Shown: positions 55,637 through 64,000 of the stretch, piece after piece | Layout of the letters: every line of letters starts with the position of its first letter | How positions within the stretch are numbered: the first letter of the stretch is position 1 | NCBI GenBank assembly: GCA_943736015.1 | Contig: OX031061.1 | Coordinates: forward strand, 64,114,192-64,178,191 | Origin: Tridacna crocea | Taxonomy: Eukaryota; Mollusca; Bivalvia; Cardiida; Cardiidae | DNA: 64,000 nt | Reading direction: 5' to 3' | Translations under genes and position numbers: made by a program | Notes under the pieces: model-generated | The model's input: only the letters and a program-made list of their open reading frames with translations | Told to the model about the DNA's origin: nothing | The model's database searches: none

Positions 55637-55806
55637 AAAGTTTTAGACCACTGATAAAGTTTATCAATAAACACTTAATTTCTCTCAGGACTTACCTATA
55701 AACTATAAGCTCTCTGCATGGTTTTGATAACGGCATTCTCAGATCTTCCCACCTGTCTTTATGTACATGTACAAAACATGTTCAAAACCCTGCATCCATC
55801 TGCTAG

Positions 55807-55899
55807 CTCCATCCTTTGTTGACTTCCTCCCAGAGTTACTCCATCCTTTGTTGACTTCCTCCCAGAGCAGCTCCATCCTTTGTTGACTTCATCCCAGAG
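55807..55899 (+). repeat. 32-bp tandem repeat, about three copies
   Basis: CTCCATCCTTTGTTGACTTC then CTCCCAGAG plus three variable bases, at 55807, 55839 and 55871. The third unit has one substitution (ATCCCAGAG). Minisatellite. Confidence 0.9.
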
Positions 55900-55943
55900 T
55901 CGTCAATCAGGTACAGTTGTCTGCAATCTAAACAAATCTGATC

Positions 55944-56153
55944 ATAAATTCTCTACCAAAAGATAAAATCTTTTATACAAACTGAATTTGCAGAAGACAA
56001 AGGAAGGTAAATCAGCTATTTCCGTCATTGATGGGTAGAAAACAATAATGTTTATCAGCATATTCTCCTTTTCCTACAATGTTTTCAAAAGAATCCTTTC
56101 TCAGCATCGTTGAAACATAAGACTGACATCCTGTGGTAAATGAATCAGTTAAA
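55944..56153 (-). mobile_element. TTAA hairpin MITE, diverged
   Basis: CTCTACCAAAAGATAAAATC at left, TCAGCATATTCTCCTTTTCC in the core, TCCTGTGGTAAATGAATCAG at right. The left hairpin arm is lost. Confidence 0.6.
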
Positions 56154-56240
56154 ACTTTCATATAATATACATGTACCATACTAAAACAATAGGTGGGTAG
56201 ATGAACAATTAATGACTAAGCATTGTTTTTGCTTATTTGC

Positions 56241-56457
56241 TCAACTCTCAACCAACGATCCCGACTTTTAACAAACCTGAGAAAGAAAACTTTTGAAAAC
56301 ACTGTGGAAAAGGAGAAAATGCTGGTTATTAGCGTTTTCTTCTTTTCCCACATTATTTTCTGCCCTTCCCAAATGGAATTTCAATTTTTGAGTCAAGTTT
56401 ATTTTGTTGTCTGTTTGTTGGACAAGTCTGAAGTCTTGTTGTTTGGTATAGAGTTAA
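56241..56457 (+). mobile_element. TTAA hairpin MITE
   Basis: CTCAACCAACGATCCCGACT at left, right TTAA at 56454-56457. Core ACTGTGGAAAAGGAGAAAAT / CGTTTTCTTCTTTTCCCACA, loop GGTTATT. Confidence 0.75.
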
Positions 56458-56656
56458 AGACTATGAAAGACACCCCCCTCATATGAAATCTCATGAAAAC
56501 AGAAGAAAAAGCTGGTAAGCAGCAGTTTGTCCCTATCACACAATGCTTTCATCTCTGTCACTCTTTCAAAGACGAAAACTTGGGCAATACTGTATTTGCT
56601 AGATAAGAATTGTTGAAACTTTTGCCTCTTTACAAAGATTTAATACGTCAATCTTA

Positions 56657-56775
56657 AGCCCCAGTAGCTTGGACCCTGGCACAGGAAACTTGAGATGTTG
56701 CTAGTTTGATCCCTGGCTTGGTAAGTTTCTTTTTGGGGACTGGTGAGGGTCATTGCTACAGGATTAATTCCTCTC
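56657..56775 (+). mobile_element. tRNA-derived SINE-like element
   Basis: CCAGTAGCTTGGACCCTGGC resembles an A box and GCTAGTTTGATCCCTGGC a B box (AGTTTGATCCC), ~35 bases apart. A body of ~70 bases follows. No closed cloverleaf. Different body from the element at 6855. Confidence 0.45.
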
Positions 56776-56955
56776 TCACCATAGACCAGTGATTCAACAA
56801 TGGATATGTGGGAAAGCAGCATGTTACGTGGAAAGATCTATTATGATGTGTAGGGTACCAGTAAAGGAAACTCTAGGAAAGCATGGACAGACACACTGGC
56901 CGCAATGATATAACTGAATTGTTGAAAACTTCATTAAATACATTTGATCAATTAA

Positions 56956-57133
56956 TTTACCCATTACCACAAAATCCCTACTTTTAACGACCCTGTGAAG
57001 GAAGCTTGTAGAAAACACAGTGGGGAAAAGGAGAAAATGCTGGTTACAATCATTTACACCTTTTTCTGCAATGTTTTAAATAGGCTTCTTTCTCTGGGTC
57101 GTTAAAAGTCGGAATTGTATGGTAAAGAGTTAA
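56956..57133. mobile_element. TTAA hairpin MITE, fully palindromic variant
   Basis: Both outer arms are of the same type: CCCTACTTTTAACGACCCTG at left and GGGTCGTTAAAAGTCGGAAT at right. The whole 178 bp is one imperfect palindrome, unlike the standard form with two different arms. Core AGTGGGGAAAAGGAGAAAAT / CATTTACACCTTTTTCTGCA is decayed. Confidence 0.75.
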
Positions 57134-57290
57134 ACAACTCTCAGAGAAAACTGCCAAAAAAACACAATTGAGAAAAAAAAAATTGTAGGAAAGTGTTCTT
57201 GCACATAATTTCTTGAATAAATGTTAAATTTTAAATATAGTGGTCCTCGCTGGTACCGCATCATTGATGATACCGCAGAAATTTGACATA

Positions 57291-58795
57291 TACAGTAGAT
57301 TCCGCTTATTTGCAAGTCCTATTTGTCAGAGAAAATATTGCGAATAAGCGGTCTGCCCGATAATCCGATGGCTCTTTTCAGACCGGAAGTCAAACCAGAG
57401 TTGCACACGATCGTTTCGTTCTAATGACAGACGTTCAGCTCTTGCATCCCGATCATTTGATTAATGCTCATAATTTTTTAAATATGTGGCTTTCAAACTA
57501 AACAAATTTTAAAAAATCATTTGTTTGCTTACTTTATTTACCCATCAAGTGCACAAAGCACCAGAAACGATCCTGGCTGTTAGCCATGGTGATGCTTCGT
57601 TTGACATAAAATTCAACACAAACTTTTTGTCAACACAGGTTTCGACGCATATCTCCAGTTTCCGGTTATCTAACATTTACTCCATGTGTACATGTACATT
57701 CTTACACAACATGATCGTGTACTGTGCACCTGTATAAACCCCGACTCGCCACCTGTTCGGTTGAATGGGTGGATAAATTTTGTGTGACGTCATTGACTGA
57801 TTGACGCGCAGACGAATCTATTTTAACGCCTCAATTTAGGCCATACCATTCAAAGCAGACCTAAATAAGAAACGGTTTTCTGTGTTTTTCACAGTTTACA
57901 TTCGGTACACCTTACTTTCACGCCTGTAGTCAAATTGTTTGTCACAAATTGGATTATCAAAGTGACACTAACAAACAGTTAAGTTTTTTTCCCCAGTGTG
58001 TAATTATCTGATCGTTGATAGGTTATTTCGATCGGTCTTTCTTGTTACGGGTAAAGTGCCGAATTCGTCTGCAGTTGCTTTTTGGGAGCGTAGATAAAGA
58101 TCGGACTGCACAGAATGTGTAGTCTGATCATAGAACGTCTATGTTCGGTTTTTTTTTTTCCCCGAGTTATACCAAGACAAGATTTAAGTACATGTAGTCA
58201 TCTTTTCACCAATTTTCCTGCCCTAAGATTACCATTTTATTAATCAGTGCTGTTGGTGGTGGATGTACAGCCTGGTACCCGAAATCTCGCGTAACCGTCC
58301 AATAGTTTGAAAATCGGCAACCCGTGAAGCTTCATATTCAGAATGTCGGTCATTTGCAGATGTTTTGTAACCATTATTACATTTTCTTAAATGAAAAGAA
58401 TAACATGAAATACGCCAAGAATTTTTATCTTTAATGATTAGACTATGAAAACGGATCTGCCGGACTCGTCGTTTGTATACTGCTACATTAGTTTTTAATC
58501 TGCGATTCTCTGTACGCATTGAAATTCGACTTTTATCTTTTTGAGTAACCTTTTTTTTCCCGGACAGATTGAAATTTTTCGCTGTCTTATCCAACGGAAT
58601 TGCTAATAAACACTAGAATTTCGAATCATGTGCTAATTTTTCGTTGCAAAAAACCGAAATGTTCTATTTACGGGATCCCGATTAAGCGTTGAAATTTACG
58701 TTGTCTAAATAGGAAATGGATCGGTGCTGGACCAAATCTTGCAAATAACCGAAAATCCCGATAAACAGGGTTGCGATTAAGTGGAATCCACTGTA
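57291..58795. mobile_element. pogo-like TIR element, 1.5 kb, no transposase
   Basis: Left TACAGTAGATTCCGCTTATT and the reverse complement of the right end TACAGTGGATTCCACTTAAT agree at about 21 of the first 25 positions, with TA at both outer ends. Further in, GCGAATAAGCGG, CCGATAATCCG and CCCGATAAACAGGG give secondary similarity. The CAGTGGA start and TA target are usual in the pogo branch of Tc1/mariner. The largest frame (116 codons, minus, 58244-58594) has no DDE or CENP-B-like features that I can recognise. TGACGTCA at 57785-57792. Confidence 0.6.
58097..58133. repeat. GATCAGACTGCA hairpin, copy in pogo-like element
   Basis: AGATCGGACTGCACAGAATG / TGTGTAGTCTGATCAT, imperfect stem. Lies inside the 1.5-kb TIR element. 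Confidence 0.5.
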
Positions 58796-59266
58796 CCAAT
58801 TTGCATACATAGCCCTACCTATCCACTAATTACTTCGTCACATCCAAAGTGGAAGTATTTTTGCATGACATGTTAGAAACTTTAGATATGTCTTCATTAT
58901 TAATGATTATTTTCAATATTCACAAATTGCTATTATTCAAAGCACACTTTTCCTTCATGTTTTGAAAAAGCTTACCCCCAGTTTTTCATAAAACCAATAA
59001 TTCATGTTAGACAATTGAAGGTCGTCTGTTGCGCTGTCTGCGCATGTCATATCCTTTGAAGATTTGACCTGTCTTACATGATGCATCACTAGCCCTGAAA
59101 GCTGGAGGACAGTAATATTACACTCTATAAAGTAGCAATGTAGAAAATAGCTTTTATCAATACGTTTGAGGAGAAATGAGACCTGTTTTAGCTCCAGATT
59201 GCTCTAAACTGCTGATCATAGCTGAGTAAATTGCACGAGGTAGCGTTTTATTGAGTAAACATTTAT
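58796..59266. other. Unassigned stretch
   Basis: About 470 bases without gene or repeat recognised. Confidence 0.4.
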
Positions 59267-59495
59267 TTAACCCATTACCACTCAATCCCTACTTTTGACG
59301 CCCCTGAGAAAAAACCCTTTTGAAAACACTGTGGGAAAAGGAGAAAATGCTGGTAACCAGCATTTTCTCCTTTTCCCACAGTGTTTTCTACCCTTTCCGG
59401 AACAAATTTCTAATTTTTAGTCACCTTTATTTTGTCGTCTGCAAATGCTTTCAATTTGGACCAGTCCAAAATTTTCTCGTGTGGTAATGAGTTAA
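59267..59495 (+). mobile_element. TTAA hairpin MITE, standard 229-bp copy
   Basis: TTAA at 59267-59270 and 59492-59495. Hairpin ACACTGTGGGAAAAGGAGAA / TTCTCCTTTTCCCACAGTGT is fully complementary outside the GGTAACC centre; GTGT/ACAC replaces the usual GTTT/AACA-side bases on both arms, a paired change. Among the best-preserved copies. Confidence 0.92.
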
Positions 59496-60131
59496 GGTAA
59501 GACTGTGTAATGGAAAACAGCTATTTCCACTAAAATGTCATCCTGCAAAATTAGCTATAATTAAAAATGAGTATTATTGCACTACTCTCACCTTTTAATT
59601 TTTTCCCTGATTGATTTTTCTTTGAATTATCATTTATAAATCTAAAACCGCTATATTCTCAATTGAAAGAGAGATAATAATTACCTCCCTTTTTAGAAAA
59701 CAAACAAAAGTATAAAAAAAAAAAGTTTCAAGATAGACATAAACGGAATTTCTGATCCATTAGAAATGCAAAAATATTATTTCTGCCTAAATCCTTATTT
59801 ATCAACCAATTAGAATTTTTGCCCAATGTTCACTGGAAGTGCATTACACAGGTCATACCATAAGTTGAATTCAAAGTAACAGATGTCGTGTAGGAAAGTG
59901 GTTTGGTTCTGTACCCAGGATACCCAAATTAGATAGACGAGTATGCCATCTATCGGGAGATAATGTTGTCTGCTGTGATGCCATAGCACTTTCCTGGACC
60001 CGAAAAATGAAAAAAAAAAAATCATGCTTTTATGATTTTCCAAATGACAGTTAACGTTGTACCACAGTGGACTCCCTCAGAGAACCTGAATTCAACATGG
60101 TGGTTTGGCCTAGATATTTTTGTCTGAAAAA
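59496..60131. other. Unassigned stretch
   Basis: Includes an imperfect GGGAGATAA-type hairpin (59666-59692) and A-runs near 59716 and 60009. No gene supported. Confidence 0.4.
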
Positions 60132-61404
60132 AACACAACTAGGGAGGTCGGCCGATGACGCCATATCGGAATTCCCCTTCTGACATAATGGGAACACCAC
60201 TCTGTTAAATTAGTCGTTTTACGCTATACAATTAATGATTGGACCAATATGAGGAGTATTTCTGATTGCAAAAGAATTAGAGTTACCTTATAAAGCAAAA
60301 AATACATATTCTATGCACATTTCAGCATTTACGTTGCCCTTGAAAATACCCGAAATTGAGCGTGACCTAGTTTTTAGGCGCCGCCATTTTTGATCGTCAT
60401 ATGACATGCCTCATTTTCATCAGCTATCACATGTCTTTTTCTTGTACTTCTTAACATAATTTTTTGCCCGCTTGATAGAAGAAAGTCCGCTCTTTCTGAA
60501 TACAAGGTGCAATCTACGATTAGCAGCTTAGAAATAGGAATTTTTCTCGTGTGAAAATTGAGTAACTTCCAGGCATATGATTATGATTTTTTCTGAGAGA
60601 TAAAAAGCTGGAAAAGAAATGACGTGATCTATCATGTATTATGAAGCAGAAAATGATGTTAAACATTAATTTAACCTTAGCGCACATCGCCCGCAAGCGG
60701 CTTGAAAAGAAGTACATAAACCGGAAGTTGCCATTTCCGCGATCAAGTCGTAATTGCAATGTGTTTTCGCGACTTTTTATTAAACTCAATACCTTTGGGT
60801 TTCGATGTTGTAAATGATAGATAACTCTATGAAAAGACTGAATTGATACACCCTTGACTTAAGTACCACTTTATTGCCATTTTTTTATTACTTCATCATC
60901 AACTACTGCCTTGAACTGGTCTGTTTGAGTTTCGGAGACCTAGATCTACATAAAAAAAAATCCATTTTTTTTTTAGATTTCTTTGACTATTGAATTTGTG
61001 TATGCGATAATTTTGCACGAAAACTTCAATATCATACCCCTTGACTATATCATTGATTTTCACAAATATTTATCTAATTCACATGTTTGAACGCAAATAA
61101 CTTTTACCTGGCTGAATTATCTATCCGGGATAATCCCCACATGCAGTCTTGCTCCATAAAACTAGTTGCTGATGACAAATTAGCCTTTTTAAACTTAAGA
61201 ATTACTGATTTCACAATTCTTTAAGGTATGCACAGGTGTTTTTCTTTTGCTTTTTAATAACTTGATCTTTTCTATAATAGTCACATAGTCAATGTATCAT
61301 CTTCCTGTTAACTCTTTCAAAACCACATATCATTCTCAGTGGCTACTTCTAATTAAATCTATGCAAGATGAAGAGATATTTAAACCATAGTCTAGAAAAT
61401 TAGT

Positions 61405-61467
61405 GGACAGTGTATAGTGGAGATCAGAGGGCAGTTTTGTGCAGTCTGATCTTGGTCGATACTGTCC
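61405..61467. repeat. GATCAGACTGCA hairpin, longest copy
   Basis: GGACAGTGTATAGTGGAGAT and ATCTTGGTCGATACTGTCC are the outer arms; GAGGGCAG / GTGCAGTCTGATC the inner. The stem reaches ~28 bp with mismatches, suggesting the full element is ~65 bp. Confidence 0.6.
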
Positions 61468-61634
61468 ACAAAAGCTTTTTGTGTTGTGTGTGGTATATTA
61501 AAAGAGTTAATACTTATTGTATCTGTTAATGTTTATATAGATGAGGATTCACCACAGAATTAGACAGGTCTTAAGATTAATGGCCAAATGGTGCCAATAT
61601 TTCTTTCACAAGGATTCAGATTCAAAATGGTTAT

Positions 61635-61869
61635 TTAACTCTTTACCAGATGGCAAAGTTTTAGACTGGGCCAAATTGAAAGCAGTTGCAGATGACAGTT
61701 TTGATGTACATGAAGTTAAGATTTTGATTTCTGCCTATGATAGGGTAGAAAACATTGTGGGAAAAGTAGAAAATGCTGGTTACCATCATTTCCTTGTTTT
61801 CCTACATTGTTTTTAAAAGGCTTCTATCTCAGGGTCATAAAAACCAGGGATTGTTTGGTAAAGGGTTAA
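61635..61869 (-). mobile_element. TTAA hairpin MITE
   Basis: TTAA at 61635-61638 and 61866-61869, 235 bp. Left GACTGGGCCAAATTGAAAGC, core GGGAAAAGTAGAAAATGCTG / CATCATTTCCTTGTTTTCCT. Nested in the 2.9-kb element, so younger than it. Confidence 0.85.
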
Positions 61870-63334
61870 ACATGTTTTTGGAAAAGGCTGGTGTCTGTGT
61901 TTTCCGTCTGTTATTTTTAGAGTATGTACTAAGTCTGTTTGATTTTTGTGTGTCTTTCCCATTGTGTGTTGTAGGGCAATGTATGGAAGTAATAGTTTTT
62001 TTTTCCCAAGATCGTTGCAACTTAATTTATTTTCCCATTTTTTTTATTTTTCTACACTTGAAGAGCTTACTGTAACTGTCTTAAATTTGAAACAAGTGGT
62101 TATCCCAAAAATACCTCCAAAAGACAATTTTAAGCAATAATTTCTGATAAGAAAACAGTGTAGACTTTGATCAGTTTATTTCCTTGAGACAGGCTCTTTT
62201 TTCACTCTTTAAGTAGATTATTTAAAACTTGTACACTGTTGAATTTTAACATTCGGAGACAGGATTTTAAATTTTGCAATATTTTCTTCTTTAAAAAAAG
62301 ACAAGGCACTCATTCCAGTAGGGACAATTAGAATGAAATGTCAAGGCTTTCTTTAGTATATATAGTACAATTAAACAGTTTATTCTAAATCTAATAAAGT
62401 TATAAAAACAATTTAGGTTCCATGGTTTCCATCTTGGTTCAACATTATTTACGACAGGGATCCAGCAGTTTATATGTATCATAGACTTAATGACGATACA
62501 GGGACATGTCACCTTGAAATACTGGTATAAACAGGCATATGAAATATAAGACTAATAAAGTGAGTTGTTTGTTTGATGTTCAATCTATTGACTATATACA
62601 CTCAAGAAGCAGGGACCTTCACTTTATAAGAATGGATCAGTTGTGCTACATTTACTGGCTTGATCTACACACTGCTACTTATTACGCATATTTACATCAA
62701 AAAAGTCACATACTTTTATAAATCTGAAAAAAAATCTATCTGTTTATCTTTTTTGATGTGATAATAAATAGATCTATTAAAATAATTAAATCTACCACAT
62801 TTCCACCTGTAACATAAAATTTCATTGACCCACACATTTTGGCAGAAAATTTCCGAAATTTCCAATTTTTCAAAAATTTCAAAACTCCATAACTTTTGAA
62901 CCATTAAAGATAGCTCTTCCAAATAAAAGCGTTGTATTTCAAATAAAATTCCCTTTAAAATGGTATATTACAACATATTATTTTTTAAATTTTTGAAAAT
63001 GGTCCGACCTCCCTAACACAACCCAAGCTTTGATACCCTTATCCATTTTAACTTAACATGCAACAGTTTAACACAAGAATAGAGAATAATACAGGTGAGT
63101 TTTTGTTATTGTAGTAAACTTTACGCAAAATTAAGTACTCTAGTTCCAGCAGGGATCATCCTAAATAGCATTTTCAATTCCTCCTTATAATAACGTCATA
63201 AGGGAAGTTTTTCCATGTTTGTCATGGGTCCCAAAAGACTTCTAACAAAATGGTATAACTATTTTATAATGTGGTAAAATTGCGGTATGAAATGGTATAA
63301 ATTTTCGTGCGAAATGATAGCGAGCAGCGCACAA

Positions 63335-63367
63335 GAGGCGTCGCGAAGCGACGCCTCGCGAAGCGAG
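63335..63367. repeat. GC-rich double hairpin with GAA loops
   Basis: GAGGCGTCGC / GCGACGCCTC around GAA (63335-63357), overlapping CTCGC / GCGAG around GAA (63355-63367). The two stems share bases and are mutually exclusive. Very CpG-dense against an AT-rich background. Confidence 0.75.
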
Positions 63368-63419
63368 AGCTCATTGGTAGAAATGGTGTCAAATTTGTAT
63401 ACCTTATGCCTTCGACAGA

Positions 63420-63690
63420 GTGGTGGACCGGAAGTAAACAAATTTAAATATGGCGGACGGAAGTGATGTAAAAGACTGTCACTAAGCGCGTTTCTAAGCC
63501 ATAATTCCTTACACCCTTAACAGTCACGTGATTTGAAACAGTATCCCAGTCTACAAACGAGATCCTCGCGGGATCTGGTCAAATACGATCGGTCTTTTCC
63601 GTTATCTTTCTGAGTTACGGAAATTTCCAAATACAGAAATAAACATTACGGGGATTGATAAAGCAGCTGAACCATATCGGGTGAGTCAAT
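63420..63690 (+). promoter_or_regulatory. Candidate TATA-less promoter and non-coding first exon
   Basis: ACCGGAAGT (63427-63435) and CGGAAGT (63458-63464) match ETS/GABP sites. AAATATGGCGG between them matches YY1-type sites. CACGTG (63525-63530) is an E-box, and CGGGTGAGT has a consensus splice donor at 63681. This combination is typical of metazoan housekeeping promoters. No ATG-initiated coding exon follows in the window, so any gene would continue past 64000. Could also be part of a repeat. Confidence 0.35.
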
Positions 63691-64000
63691 AGATCTGTGC
63701 TTTCAAGTTTTTTCGCGCTCTTGCTTTTGTAAACTTTGTTCATGTTTTATTCAGACGTTCTCCCTCACTTTCTAGGTCCTTTACGGTATTTAAAGAGAGC
63801 GAAACAAATCGGCCAGTACTCAACTCGTCCCCAAGTCAAAACTTCCCGAGTAAAGTGTATAAATTAATCTATGCACGGTATAGGAAGGCTACATAGACGG
63901 ATTTACGAGTGTATCTTTCATTCTGAACATAATGTAACAAAAAAAAAAACTTTTCTCATCGAGATCTAGATTACAACAGTTACTGCTTATAAAGGTTACA
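63691..64000. other. Unassigned window end
   Basis: Possible intron of the candidate gene above. No exon recognised. Confidence 0.3.

Larger units (their letters stand above)
60140..63014. mobile_element. 2.9-kb TIR element with 8-bp target duplication
   Basis: Left end TAGGGAGGTCGGCCGATG; reverse complement of the right end AGGGAGGTCGGACCATTT, giving an 11-12 bp inverted repeat. The identical octamer AACACAAC stands immediately outside both ends (60132-60139, 63015-63022). An 8-bp duplication and TAGGG/CAGGG-type ends fit hAT (or P, MuDR, Zisupton). No transposase frame remains, so non-autonomous. A TTAA MITE (61635-61869) is nested inside. Confidence 0.6.

Noticed and set aside
58244-58594. 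116-codon minus-strand frame rich in Lys and Arg inside the pogo-like element
   Set aside because: Considered as a transposase N-terminus (KKKVTQKDKSR looks suggestive), but no helix-turn-helix or DDE pattern could be traced and the frame does not continue.

Overview
Organism and type of sequence. The window is AT-rich metazoan nuclear DNA built almost entirely from short non-autonomous repeats. No protein-coding gene, rRNA or functional tRNA could be supported on either strand; the longest open frame is 163 codons and is repeat-derived. From memory, the repertoire resembles bivalve molluscs, probably a heterodont clam or mussel: elements starting AGCTCACC and ending in a GGGCC..GGCCC hairpin, the GCGTAAAGTG/GCCTGCGCAG palindrome, the GGGGGCTTAATGCA inverted repeat and AGGGAGATAA motifs. 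No species is claimed. Layout. 0-17.6 kb: a pile-up of plus-strand 'AGCTCACC' elements (subfamilies A and B), with nested insertions, a 1.9-kb tandem duplication at 10.8-14.5 kb and a palindrome cluster at 7.4-8.9 kb. 17.6-25 kb: sparser DNA with many copies of a 229-bp hairpin MITE and a degenerate ~155-bp tandem array at 23.4-24.9 kb. 25-38.2 kb: minus-strand AGCTCACC elements alternating with MITE clusters. 38.2-44.9 kb: a MITE series, then a region bounded by perfect 23-bp inverted repeats 3.7 kb apart. 44.9-53.8 kb: a second nest of minus-strand A/B elements with two plus-strand copies inserted. 53.8-63.0 kb: MITE cluster, a short 32-bp tandem repeat, a 1.5-kb pogo-like TIR element and a 2.9-kb element with an 8-bp target duplication. 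63.2-63.7 kb: a GC-rich hairpin, then a CpG-containing stretch with ETS, YY1-like and E-box motifs and a GTGAGT donor, the only hint of a promoter or first exon. Main conclusions. (1) A and B elements cover close to half the window. They share ends, a GTCCGTC-type microsatellite, subterminal GCTCACCT/AGGTGAGC inverted repeats, a 3' hairpin, insertion at TT, and a body of ~165-bp modules. This fits Helentron-associated non-autonomous elements (the class that includes bivalve 'pearl' elements). (2) About 35 copies of one MITE, 229 bp counting both TTAA flanks, carry a ~50-bp near-perfect central hairpin. Two nested insertions show the TTAA target directly. (3) Nearly every A/B head carries GTTGCCATGGCAAC or a close variant, which matches an RFX-factor X-box. 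Coordinates of degenerate elements are good to about 5-20 bases; everything was read by eye without alignment.
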